From contig JAMPHA010000012.1 of NCBI GenBank assembly GCA_023663615.1, positions 1-62,147 of the forward strand: DNA of 62,147 nucleotides. The letters are read 5' to 3'. The notes below the pieces were generated by a model, which worked only from the letters and a program-made list of their open reading frames with translations, made no database searches and was not told where the DNA came from. Position numbers and translations under genes: made by a program. Position 1 is the stretch's first letter, and each line of letters starts with the position of its first letter. Shown here one piece after another: positions 51,561 through 58,874 of the stretch. This DNA is from DLAJ01 sp023663615. Its GTDB lineage: Bacteria > Bacillota > Clostridia > Lachnospirales > Lachnospiraceae.

Positions 51561-52622
51561 CTAAAATCCCCGGTTTGTCGTCACGGAAATGACCGCGATC
51601 GTCACAATCAACAGCGCCATCGCGCATGCCGTCGTCCGAAACAGCAGCACGCTCCCCTCCGACACCTGCTCCACGCACCGGCTCATGCGCGCATCCGCGA
51701 CAACGCCGGAGATCGCCGCGGCAGCCTTTAAGGCAAGTGCGAGCAGCAGCAGCTTCAACAGCGGCATGGCACATAACAAGAGCAGCAGCAGAATGCCCGC
51801 CACGCCCACTGCATTTTTGATCAGAACCGCCGAGCCGTACACCACATCCGTCGCCGTATTCACAAAACCGCCGATGGCAGGAATGACGGATACCAGCTTT
51901 TGCAGCGCGCCGGTACTGACACTATCCACGACCGGCGTGATCATCCCCTGCAAAAGACCAATGCCCGAAATCACCGTGATACAGCATTTGAGCACAAAGC
52001 CGATTCCTTTTTTCGTAAACGCAAGAATTCCGTCCAGCCTGCCGTCCGGGCTGATCCCGCTCATCACCGACAAGAGGGTGTAGACATAGATCATCGGCAC
52101 AACGGCGACCAACAGCAAGTTTTCGATCAGATAAATGACGATAAGCGCCAATTCATAAAAGGCGACCGCCGTTGCCGAGCCGGCGGCAAACCCGACAGAA
52201 AGGCAGTAGGTCGGGACCAGGAGTTTGGAAAAATCAGCGATCGTGACCAGACTTTCCTGCGTGATGTCCATCCCCTTCTGCATGATCTTCAAAAGGATCA
52301 TCACCATCAGCAGAAACACGATGTCATAACTGATGTCCGCAACCTGCCTGCTCTCAAAAAGCTGTCCAAACTGCGCAAAGACCGCCGAAAAAATCCCCAG
52401 GATCAGGATACTCGCAAAGATCATCTTATAATCCGCCGCCTCCGCACGAAACGCCTCCCGCACGCTTCCTGCGATCCATTTCAGACTCAGCCCGTTCTCC
52501 CCTTTGAGCGCATTCGCGATCAGGTCAAAAAAAGAAACATCGGTCTGTGTAAAAACGCTGCTGATCCGCTCGGACAGCTCCTCAAGCTCAAGACTCCTCG
52601 TAAAATCCACCGTCAGATCCAT
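51561..52622 (-). CDS. spoIIIAE: SpoIIIAE, polytopic channel-complex protein
   Basis: 353 residues with about eight membrane helices (ASILILGIFSAVFAQF, IVFLLMVMILLKIM and others). It is part of the SpoIIIA complex in the mother-cell membrane. Homologues commonly begin with a signal peptide; here the chosen start (MDLTVDFTRSLELEEL, ATG 52622 behind GGGGGCGG) gives a soluble N-terminus, and a longer frame to 52697 has no signal-like stretch either. Gene overlap with spoIIIAD is avoided by this start. Confidence 0.9.
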   Translation of the reverse strand: MDLTVDFTRSLELEELSERISSVFTQTDVSFFDLIANALKGENGLSLKWIAGSVREAFRAEAADYKMIFASILILGIFSAVFAQFGQLFESRQVADISYDIVFLLMVMILLKIMQKGMDITQESLVTIADFSKLLVPTYCLSVGFAAGSATAVAFYELALIVIYLIENLLLVAVVPMIYVYTLLSVMSGISPDGRLDGILAFTKKGIGFVLKCCITVISGIGLLQGMITPVVDSVSTGALQKLVSVIPAIGGFVNTATDVVYGSAVLIKNAVGVAGILLLLLLCAMPLLKLLLLALALKAAAAISGVVADARMSRCVEQVSEGSVLLFRTTACAMALLIVTIAVISVTTNRGF

Positions 52623-52686
52623 CTGCCGCCCCCATTCCCGATCGTCCAAAATCGTGTTTTGCGCGCTTCCGCACCGCGGCACCGCG

Positions 52687-53073
52687 TTACAATGCAAACT
52701 CCTGTATGGTCTGAATGACCGCCAGAATGACCGGCATTCCCGCCAGCAGCACGGTCAGCTTCCCGAAAATCTCAATCTGCCCCGCCACCGAAGAAAATCC
52801 GGCATCCTTACAGACGGAACACGCAAACTCACACAGATAAGTAATGCCGATGACTTTGAGCAGGATGCCGAAATAACTGTACTGATCCCCCATAAACCCC
52901 TTGATCTGAGAAAGCTCCGAAAGCACCGCGCCCAGCTTATCCATTCCGGCGCCAAAAATGATCATGCTTAAAACGATCCCGATGTAAAAAGAAAATTCCT
53001 GCCTGCTGCCCCTCAACTGCACACCGAGGAAAATTCCCGCAAGCGACAGCAGCACGATCCTTATGATGTCCAT
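52687..53073 (-). CDS. spoIIIAD: SpoIIIAD
   Basis: 128 residues with four membrane helices (IIRIVLLSLAGIFLGVQL, FYIGIVLSMIIFGAGM, GILLKVIGITYLCEF, FGKLTVLLAGMPVILAVI). It resembles a membrane component of export systems and belongs to the SpoIIIA complex. Start 53073 is fixed by GGAGG three bases before the ATG; an upstream frame would overlap spoIIIAC. Confidence 0.93.
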   Translation of the reverse strand: MDIIRIVLLSLAGIFLGVQLRGSRQEFSFYIGIVLSMIIFGAGMDKLGAVLSELSQIKGFMGDQYSYFGILLKVIGITYLCEFACSVCKDAGFSSVAGQIEIFGKLTVLLAGMPVILAVIQTIQEFAL

Positions 53074-53137
53074 ATCCCTCCGCCACACCTCCCGCACGCT
53101 GCCCCGCGGACAAGAAAATCCGCACAGAGAATGCGCC

Positions 53138-53332
53138 TTACATGGCAAACAGCTCCTGCACCGTTTGGAACAGTTCATAAATATAAGGAACGATCCAGGT
53201 CAGCACTAAAATAAGCCCCGCCAGTCCGACCAGAAAAGCATGTTCATCCCGGCCGCTGTGTTTGAGCACCTGTCCTAAAATTGTCACAAGAATCCCGACT
53301 GCCGCAATCTTGAATATGATACTGATCTCCAT
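53138..53332 (-). CDS. spoIIIAC: SpoIIIAC
   Basis: 64 residues, two membrane helices (FKIAAVGILVTILGQVL and VGLAGLILVLTWIVPYI). It has the normal SpoIIIAC length and the conserved KHSGRDEHAFLVGLAG loop. GGAAGG precedes the ATG. Confidence 0.94.
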   Translation of the reverse strand: MEISIIFKIAAVGILVTILGQVLKHSGRDEHAFLVGLAGLILVLTWIVPYIYELFQTVQELFAM

Positions 53333-53365
53333 ACGCCTTCCTTACTGTCCCCGTCCGCTTATCCT

Positions 53366-53878
53366 TCATAAAAGAACAATACTGATCACCAGTCCGCCCA
53401 TCATGCCCATACACACATACATCCTGCTCTTTGAAACCGCATCCTCCGACAAACGCTTTCTTTTTTCCTCCAGCTTCTCCCTGCAAAACGCCGCCTGTAT
53501 GAGCTGCATACGGCTGTCGGCAAATTCCTGCGCCGCAAACTCCCGTATATCCGCAATATCTTCATCCCGCAGCGCGCATTTCCCTGAAAGTGCCCCGCTC
53601 TCCTCCTGCCATATCCGCTCAAATACCGCGCCCTCTCCGTCTTCCATCCGCTTTGCGACGGCACAAAGAAGCCGCCCCGCCGCCCCCTTCTGCCGCGCCC
53701 CGCCGCGGCGGCATAGCCCGGAAAGTTCCGCTTTATGATAGGTGATCTCGCTCTCCAAATAGTAAAAAAACCATATCATCCGTTCCAGCTCTTTGATGCG
53801 TTCATACCCCGCTCTTTTATAGAAAAAACCGAGTCCGGTCGTTCCGAGCGTGAGCAGCAGCGCGCCCATCCACCTCAT
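53366..53878 (-). CDS. spoIIIAB: SpoIIIAB
   Basis: 170 residues. An N-terminal membrane helix (WMGALLLTLGTTGLGFFY), a helical soluble middle (ERIKELERMIWFFYYLESEI) resembling type II secretion GspF-like fold, and a C-terminal hydrophobic helix (MYVCMGMMGGLVISIVLL). Start 53878 has GGAGAGGGAG upstream. It is between spoIIIAA and spoIIIAC. Confidence 0.92.
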   Translation of the reverse strand: MRWMGALLLTLGTTGLGFFYKRAGYERIKELERMIWFFYYLESEITYHKAELSGLCRRGGARQKGAAGRLLCAVAKRMEDGEGAVFERIWQEESGALSGKCALRDEDIADIREFAAQEFADSRMQLIQAAFCREKLEEKRKRLSEDAVSKSRMYVCMGMMGGLVISIVLL

Positions 53879-53898
53879 AGCTCCCTCTCCTCTCTCTG

Positions 53899-54852
53899 TC
53901 ATGCCGTGCCGGACAACGGCGCAAACGACCCGTCAAATACGCCGGCGATCACCCCCGGTCTCAGGGCGCCTTTCAGCAGAATATAGCGTTCAAATAATCC
54001 GTCTTTTAACAGTTCCCCTATGTATTTCCGCTCCGCGAGCTGCTCCATGTCATTGCCATGCACTGTCGCAATGATCTTACAGCCGCATCGGCTTGCCTGC
54101 CCGATCGCGTCCGCGTCCTCTTTTCCCCCGATCTCATCCACGGCAATCACACGCGGGTTCATACTTCGGAGCAGGAGAAACATCCCCTCCGCCTTCGGAC
54201 ATGCGTCAAGTAAGTCCGTCCGCATCCCAAGATCGTTCTGCGGCACGCCCGCACTGCTTCCCCCGATCTCACTGCGCTCGTCCACGACTCCCACCGTCAT
54301 GCCCGCATGACCGCAGCATCCGTCCGAGAGACAGCGGATCATATCACGCAAAAGCGTTGTTTTCCCACTTCCGGGCGGCGAAATGATCAATGTGTTCAAA
54401 AATGCCTCCCCCTGAAATAAATACGGCATCACTCCGCTTGCCGCCCCCTTGATCTGATGGGCGATGCGGATGTTCATGGCATTGACATTTTTCATGGAGA
54501 CCGGTTCATGCTCCCTGCACACGACCTCTCCCCCAAGCCCGATGCGATGTCCCCCCACAACGGTCAGAAATCCCTGTCTGATCTCGTCCTCATACGCATA
54601 CACGGAATACCCGCATAAATGCGCAAACAGCCTGTCCATATAGAATTTATCCGGACAAATCGCCCGGTCCGCCTGATAGAGAAGCTCCCCGTCCCCGGAC
54701 AAAAAATACTCCCTGCCATGTGCGTAAATAATGATGGGTTTTCCGACCCGCAGCCGTATTTCCTGAATCTGTTTCAACCTTGCCGCCACCTTCTTAAATC
54801 CGGGGCGCATTGTATCCGGAAAAAGTCCTAAAAATTCCTGTTCCCGATCCAT
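53899..54852 (-). CDS. spoIIIAA: SpoIIIAA, ATPase of the SpoIIIA complex
   Basis: 317 residues. A secretion-type AAA ATPase that powers the mother-cell complex. The N-terminal domain has IQEIRLRVGKPIII; Walker A is IISPPGSGKTTLLRDMI, Walker B region is MNPRVIAVDEIGGKEDA, and KIIATVHGND follows. ATG 54852 has GAGG at six bases, better than the TTG at 54864. It opens the eight-gene operon AA-AH, all on one strand with small gaps. Confidence 0.94.
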   Translation of the reverse strand: MDREQEFLGLFPDTMRPGFKKVAARLKQIQEIRLRVGKPIIIYAHGREYFLSGDGELLYQADRAICPDKFYMDRLFAHLCGYSVYAYEDEIRQGFLTVVGGHRIGLGGEVVCREHEPVSMKNVNAMNIRIAHQIKGAASGVMPYLFQGEAFLNTLIISPPGSGKTTLLRDMIRCLSDGCCGHAGMTVGVVDERSEIGGSSAGVPQNDLGMRTDLLDACPKAEGMFLLLRSMNPRVIAVDEIGGKEDADAIGQASRCGCKIIATVHGNDMEQLAERKYIGELLKDGLFERYILLKGALRPGVIAGVFDGSFAPLSGTA

Positions 54853-54869
54853 TTTCGTCCTCAACCTTT

Positions 54870-54983
54870 CTATTGTTTCTTGTGCGCCTTGACCTTAGCA
54901 GGCGTCTGCGCCGCGGCTTCTTTTGCCGCTTTCTTCCGCACGAAAAGGGTACAACCCTCACACCAAAGTATATGAACAGGCAT
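54870..54983 (-). CDS. Possible 37-residue small protein upstream of spoIIIAA
   Basis: The reading frame starts MPVHILWCEGCTLFVRKK and ends in a Lys/Ala-rich tail (AAAQTPAKVKAHKKQ), with the stop 17 bases before the spoIIIAA ATG. The coding part is GC-rich, unlike the AT-rich sequence before it. No ribosome binding site is visible. It could be a small operon leader gene or the remnant 3' end of a lost gene. Confidence 0.3.
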   Translation of the reverse strand: MPVHILWCEGCTLFVRKKAAKEAAAQTPAKVKAHKKQ

Positions 54984-55003
54984 ATAAAATATGACAGCAT
55001 CGT

Positions 55004-55011
55004 TTTGTATG
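55004..55011 (-). promoter_or_regulatory. Sigma-E-like -10 element before spoIIIA
   Basis: On the minus strand CATACAAA resembles the sigma-E -10 CATACANT, about 150 bases before spoIIIAA. A convincing -35 at 14-15 bases is not seen (TAAAATC only), so this is tentative. Confidence 0.3.
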
Positions 55012-55043
55012 AAAAAAAATACAATGATTTTATTTTTTCGTTA

Positions 55044-55071
55044 TGGACATTCTAAGAAAGTATGATATGAT
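55044..55071 (+). promoter_or_regulatory. Promoter of the small glycyl-radical protein gene
   Basis: TGGACA (55044-55049), 16 bases, TATGAT (55066-55071), divergent from spoIIIA. Confidence 0.6.
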
Positions 55072-55122
55072 ATTGATAACAGTAATGATTACTATTTTTA
55101 ATCATAAAAGGAGGATATGACC

Positions 55123-55365
55123 ATGGAAACAAATACGGCACAGGTAGATAATCTGGTAAATTTATTGGACGGTTACGCAACGAAAGGCGGACATCACCTA
55201 AATGTCAATGTATTAAACAGAGACACGCTTCTCGACGCGCAGAAACATCCTGAGAATTATCCGCAGCTGACGATCCGCGTATCCGGTTATGCGGTCAACT
55301 TCATCAAGCTCACGCCGGAACAGCAGGCGGACGTCATCAGCAGAACGTTCCATGAGGCTGTATAA
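55123..55365 (+). CDS. grcA: Autonomous glycyl radical cofactor, GrcA/YfiD-like
   Basis: 80 residues, corresponding to the C-terminal glycyl-radical segment of pyruvate formate-lyase. It contains HHLNVNVLNRDTLLDAQ, HPENYPQLTIRVSGYAVNF with the radical Gly in RVSGYAV, and the end QQADVISRTFHEAV. In Escherichia coli such a protein replaces the oxygen-cleaved end of formate-lyase. The start is the second ATG (55123), because AAAGGAGG lies eight bases before it and only two before the first. Promoter and terminators enclose this single gene. It carries no catalytic Cys pair of its own, so it should act as a spare part. Confidence 0.9.
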   Translation: METNTAQVDNLVNLLDGYATKGGHHLNVNVLNRDTLLDAQKHPENYPQLTIRVSGYAVNFIKLTPEQQADVISRTFHEAV

Positions 55366-55395
55366 GAGTTTGCGCGCGTGGGCGCGCAAACTCTT
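55364..55395 (+). terminator. GC-rich hairpin at the grcA stop codon
   Basis: AAGAGTTTGCGCGC, loop GTGG, GCGCGCAAACTCTT: a perfect 14-bp stem, with only a weak T-tract. Confidence 0.75.
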
Positions 55396-55450
55396 AGAAA
55401 GAACTGCCGGAGGCAGTTCTTTTGAATTTGCCGGAGGCAGTTCTTTTGAT
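55396..55450. repeat. Dispersed hairpin element, copy D (tandem half-units)
   Basis: AAAGAACTGCC-GGA-GGCAGTTCTTTTG is followed by TTTGCC-GGA-GGCAGTTCTTTTG. It shares the GAACTGCC/GGCAGTTC hairpin with copies A, B and E but lacks the GCGTGC module. Confidence 0.7.
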
Positions 55451-55471
55451 TTGTATCTCCCGAATGATACC

Positions 55472-55507
55472 AAAAATCGCTTAAGCCCTGTGACTTAAGC
55501 GATTTTT
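55472..55507. terminator. Bidirectional terminator between grcA and the GH2 gene
   Basis: AAAAATCGCTTAAG (55472-55485) and CTTAAGCGATTTTT (55494-55507) with an eight-base loop; it serves the two convergent genes. Confidence 0.88.
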
Positions 55508-55587
55508 CTTTCCTGTGCTTTTCTTCTCTGCTCCGCTGCGGCATACGCCCACATGCCCTCTCTGCATTCTGAACCTGCCCAAGCGCC

Positions 55588-57459
55588 TCATCGATCCGCA
55601 GTCTGCCCTGCGGTCTGCGCCTGTCGGAGCGTCTCATCGATCCGCGCCGCGATCTGACGCATCCGTTCTGCATCTACTTTGCAGATCTTGCGGTCATAGG
55701 TATAAAATCCGTTGGTCTCGTCTTCGACGTCGCAAAGCTGTGTGTATACGCAGCCGCACGCGCCGCTCCCGATCGCGGGGAGGATCATTTTTTCATACAT
55801 ATGGACGATCCGGTCCGTCAGTTCTTTGCGGCTCCGGCACTCTCCGTAACCATAATGCCCGACGCGGCTGTAACGGTGTGCCGGAAGCGTATAGGCATAT
55901 CCGCCGCATTCGGATACGATCAGCGGACGCTCCGTTTTCTGCAGCCTGACCGTCTTAAAATACACATGCCTGCTCTCAAAATCACTGCGCTTTTGGCGGA
56001 ACCAGCCGGAAGTCGCATCATAGAGGCGGCTGTCGTCCACGCCGCGCGCCGTCTCGTACATACGGTCGCTGTCAAACTGCCCCCATCCCTCGTTAAAAAT
56101 CGTATAGGCAATGATGCACGGGTGATTATAGAGCTGTATCAGCGTATCCTTCATATGCTGTTCAAAAATCTGTTTCCGCCTGAGGCTTCCGCCGCGCCTG
56201 CGGTCGTTCGCCCGCACAAAGCCCATCATCGGCAGCGCCGTATCCCTGATAAAGGAATACGTTCCGCTGTTTACCATATCCTGCATCACGAGCATACCAT
56301 GCCGATCGCAATCATAATAAAAACATTCGGGTTCTATTTTAATATGCTTGCGGAGCATACAGATGCCGAGCTCTTTCATCCGCAGAATATCCCGCTCATA
56401 TTCCCGTTCGTCTCCGGGCAGATAAATACCCTCCGGGTAATAGCCCTGATCCAATACCCCATGCAAAAAAACAGGCTCTCCGTTCAGGCAGACGCGCTGC
56501 ACGCCTCCTGCCTCGCGAATTTCGACCGTACGCAGCGCAAAATAGCTCTCGACCGTATCCTCCCCCACTGTCACGCGCATCGGATACAAATACGGCGACT
56601 TAGGACTCCACAGATGCGGCTCGTATGCATGACCATCCGCACAGACCGTTCCTGCAAGCTCGATACGCATACCGTCCCCTGCAAGCGCCCGTAAGTCTGA
56701 CTGCTCCTGCCATGTATGGACTTTTCCATTGGAAAGCGTCACGCGCACGGTGACGGGAAGCGCTTCTTCCTCATCGCATCCATCAACATTGATTTTCAGC
56801 CGGATTCCCTTAAGATCAGGCTCCACCTGCATGGAACTGATATACCGTTTAGGCACCGCCTCGATCCAGACGCTCTGCCAGATACCGCTGACCGGCGTAT
56901 ACCACATGCCGCCCCGCTTTTTCCGCTGTTTACCGTACGGGTAATCGTGGGACAACGTGTCGGTGACGACCACACGCAGCTCATTCTCCCGCTCATGCCG
57001 CACCGCCTCCGTGATGTCAACCGTCCATGCCAAATATCCGCCTTCGTGCATCGCCACACACTGCTCATTGACATAGACCTCCGCCACCTGATCGACCGCA
57101 CCGAAATGCAGCAGGATTTTTTTACCCTCATACTGCCTCGGCAGCGTAAAGGAACGCCGGTACACAAGCTTCGCGCCGACATGTCCGCGATACCCCGACA
57201 GTTCCGACTGCGGCGGGAACGGCACAACGATCCTCTGTCCGTTGCAGTCCCAGACTCCGTTTAGACTCATCCACTGCGCGCGCTTCATCTGCGGTCTCGG
57301 ATACTCGGTCCAAACCGCCGGATTCTCATTTTTGATCTGTAAAGACGCCTGATCCCCCGCATCGCTCATCAATATGTGATGCCGGTTCCTCATATAGCGA
57401 TAACCGCTAAACAGCGCCGCCCCTGCCGAAACAAGTCCCAGCCACCATTTTTTCTTCAT
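55588..57459 (-). CDS. Glycoside hydrolase family 2 protein (beta-galactosidase/glucuronidase-like)
   Basis: 623 residues. A short N-terminal hydrophobic segment (WWLGLVSAGAALFSGY) suggests membrane anchoring or export. Sugar-binding jelly-roll (residues about 60-200, LNGVWDCNGQRIVVPF, RSFTLPRQYEGKKILLHF), Ig-like domain, then the TIM barrel with the acid/base Glu in IFNEGWGQFD and the nucleophile Glu in VSECGGYAY. GGAGG lies six bases before the ATG at 57459. Family 2 includes beta-galactosidases, glucuronidases and mannosidases; the substrate is not evident. The gene stands alone. Confidence 0.9.
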   Translation of the reverse strand: MKKKWWLGLVSAGAALFSGYRYMRNRHHILMSDAGDQASLQIKNENPAVWTEYPRPQMKRAQWMSLNGVWDCNGQRIVVPFPPQSELSGYRGHVGAKLVYRRSFTLPRQYEGKKILLHFGAVDQVAEVYVNEQCVAMHEGGYLAWTVDITEAVRHERENELRVVVTDTLSHDYPYGKQRKKRGGMWYTPVSGIWQSVWIEAVPKRYISSMQVEPDLKGIRLKINVDGCDEEEALPVTVRVTLSNGKVHTWQEQSDLRALAGDGMRIELAGTVCADGHAYEPHLWSPKSPYLYPMRVTVGEDTVESYFALRTVEIREAGGVQRVCLNGEPVFLHGVLDQGYYPEGIYLPGDEREYERDILRMKELGICMLRKHIKIEPECFYYDCDRHGMLVMQDMVNSGTYSFIRDTALPMMGFVRANDRRRGGSLRRKQIFEQHMKDTLIQLYNHPCIIAYTIFNEGWGQFDSDRMYETARGVDDSRLYDATSGWFRQKRSDFESRHVYFKTVRLQKTERPLIVSECGGYAYTLPAHRYSRVGHYGYGECRSRKELTDRIVHMYEKMILPAIGSGACGCVYTQLCDVEDETNGFYTYDRKICKVDAERMRQIAARIDETLRQAQTAGQTADR

Positions 57460-57546
57460 TGCGAACCTCCCGAAAAAAACATTCTGCCGCCCCTGTCTCC
57501 CCCTGCCGCCGCGCACCGGATGCACAGCGGCAGGATTATTAAACTT

Positions 57547-57575
57547 ATTATAACATATTCTTTGCGATTGTTCAC
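57547..57575 (-). promoter_or_regulatory. Promoter of the GH2 gene
   Basis: GTGAAC (57575-57570), 17 bases, TATAAT (57552-57547) on the minus strand. The -35 is poor, so an activator is possible. Confidence 0.55.
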
Positions 57576-57582
57576 GGACTAA

Positions 57583-57660
57583 CAAAAAAATCGTGCTTCG
57601 CACGCTTTCAAAGGAACTGCCAGCGGCAGTTCTTTGGGGTTTACGAAATTTCCCATAAGT
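57583..57660. repeat. Dispersed composite hairpin element, copy E
   Basis: CGTGCTTCGCACG (57592-57604), GAACTGCC-AGC-GGCAGTTC (57614-57632), then TTTACGAAATTTCCCATAAG. A second copy of the last module, ACAAAATTTCCTATAG, occurs at 57726-57741 beyond the next terminator. Confidence 0.8.
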
Positions 57661-57665
57661 CAAAA

Positions 57666-57716
57666 AAAGACTTTCGCTGATGCAAAAGTCTTTCAGAGAA
57701 TCCGCTGTCCGGATTC
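57666..57716 (-). terminator. Double-hairpin terminator after the 209-residue gene
   Basis: On the minus strand GAATCCG/CGGATTC (57716-57698) is followed by AAAGACTTTT...GAAAGTCTTT (57693-57666) and T7. Confidence 0.8.
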
Positions 57717-57735
57717 TTTGGTGTTACAAAATTTC

Positions 57736-58365
57736 CTATAGGGATGATGTTGTGGTCAAAAAGACTTCCTGCCGCGCGTCATTCTCCATTTCCTGCTTTG
57801 CTGCCGCCGCTTCCGCATCGGGATCCTCCATATCCATGAGAATCCGCTCCAGCTGCTCCTCAATGGTCAGCGTATGATCGTCCTTCTGTATCACGCCGTC
57901 CTCCGCATACCGGTTATTCATCCAGTCTGCGTCCGCAATGCCCTCCTGCGCTTCTTCTTTCAGGCGTTCTCCGCGCTTGGCGCGCTGCTGCTCCCGCATT
58001 TCTTCCTGCACGGCGTCGATCCGCTCGATCATGCGGTCCCATTCCTCGATCGTGAAGGACTGCGCCCCGATCTGAAAGCTGGGCGCTGTCTCCCCGTTCT
58101 TGACCTTTTCATTCAGCATGGCGATGATGTCCTGCATTTTCTGACGAAGCGTACGCGTATCTTCTTCCGCCTCAAGCGGCTGCTCCGTCTGCGCACCCAA
58201 CGCGTCCGCGCGTTTTGCTCCCACACCCTGCGCCTGTGTGAGCGTTCCTGCAAATCCGCTCTCCGCCGCATCCGTCTGTACGGTATCCGACGATTTCTTT
58301 TCTTTTGTCCACACGCTGCCATGCGGACGATATTGTATCCGATCCTGCATTCTGTCCAATGTCAT
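57736..58365 (-). CDS. Hypothetical soluble protein next to a LytTR regulator
   Basis: 209 residues. I do not recognise it. It begins MTLDRMQDRIQYRPHGSVW, has a disordered Ala/Gln-rich part to about residue 65, a helical core (RTLRQKMQDIIAMLNEKV, IEEWDRMIERIDAVQEEM, RAKRGERLKEEAQEG) and an acidic tail. No signal peptide or membrane helix. It is 4 bases downstream of the LytTR gene and probably co-transcribed with it. The helical core could mediate protein-protein binding; function cannot be assigned. Confidence 0.75.
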   Translation of the reverse strand: MTLDRMQDRIQYRPHGSVWTKEKKSSDTVQTDAAESGFAGTLTQAQGVGAKRADALGAQTEQPLEAEEDTRTLRQKMQDIIAMLNEKVKNGETAPSFQIGAQSFTIEEWDRMIERIDAVQEEMREQQRAKRGERLKEEAQEGIADADWMNNRYAEDGVIQKDDHTLTIEEQLERILMDMEDPDAEAAAAKQEMENDARQEVFLTTTSSL

Positions 58366-58369
58366 ACTC

Positions 58370-58759
58370 TTATCTCCCCGACTTCCGGCTGCTTTCCGCG
58401 TCTTTCTCCGTCAAAAACAATTCAAATTGCTTTTTTACATAAGGATAACGCGGCTTCGGTACGGAAATCTGCTCGCCGGTCTTCAGATGGCATAGATAGC
58501 TGCTGATCCGCCGGATGTAACGCATGTTGACCAAAAAACTCCGGTGTACCCGCACAAAGCCTGTCCCGTCAAGCTGCCGTTCGATCTCGTCCAGTTTGCG
58601 GTAAATGCTATACACCCGTCCCGTTGTATGAAACAGGTTCCGGTGACGGTCCGTCTCCACATAAATGAGCTCGTCTGCCGCTATGAGCGTGCTTCCCTCG
58701 ACAAAAGGGAACCGAAACGTTTCCGCCGCTTTCTCACTATCCTTTTTGACGACAGCCAT
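58370..58759 (-). CDS. Stand-alone LytTR DNA-binding protein
   Basis: 129 residues. It consists of the LytTR fold only: ELIYVETDRHRNLFHTTG, YSIYRKLDEIERQLDGTGFVRVHR by key words, and SFLVNMRYIRRISSYL. LytTR proteins bind pairs of short direct repeats with beta strands. No receiver domain is present, so it is not a phosphorylated response regulator. AAGGGG precedes the ATG. It is followed after 4 bases by the unknown 209-residue gene. Direct repeats upstream suggest autoregulation. Confidence 0.88.
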   Translation of the reverse strand: MAVVKKDSEKAAETFRFPFVEGSTLIAADELIYVETDRHRNLFHTTGRVYSIYRKLDEIERQLDGTGFVRVHRSFLVNMRYIRRISSYLCHLKTGEQISVPKPRYPYVKKQFELFLTEKDAESSRKSGR

Positions 58760-58799
58760 GCTTTTTGTCCCCTTCCCGGTCGCATCCGATTTCCTATGT

Positions 58800-58873
58800 A
58801 TTATATCGGCTGTTTGGGCCGCTTTCTATAATCGTTCGGCACAAAAAGACTATCGGTATCACAAAAAGACTAT
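58800..58873 (-). promoter_or_regulatory. LytTR gene promoter with paired direct repeats upstream
   Basis: TATAAT (58805-58800) has no good -35 at 17 bases (TAGAAA). Upstream are two copies of ATAGTCTTTTTGTG (minus strand; plus-strand positions 58840-58853 and 58860-58873), 20 bases apart, at roughly -47 to -80 from the expected start of transcription. This layout fits LytTR activators that bind two sites on one helical face. Confidence 0.6.
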
Positions 58874-58874
58874 T

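Noticed and set aside
51900..52718. Long plus-strand frame opposite spoIIIAE
   Set aside because: It is a shadow of the GC-rich minus-strand gene, without a family resemblance or ribosome binding site.
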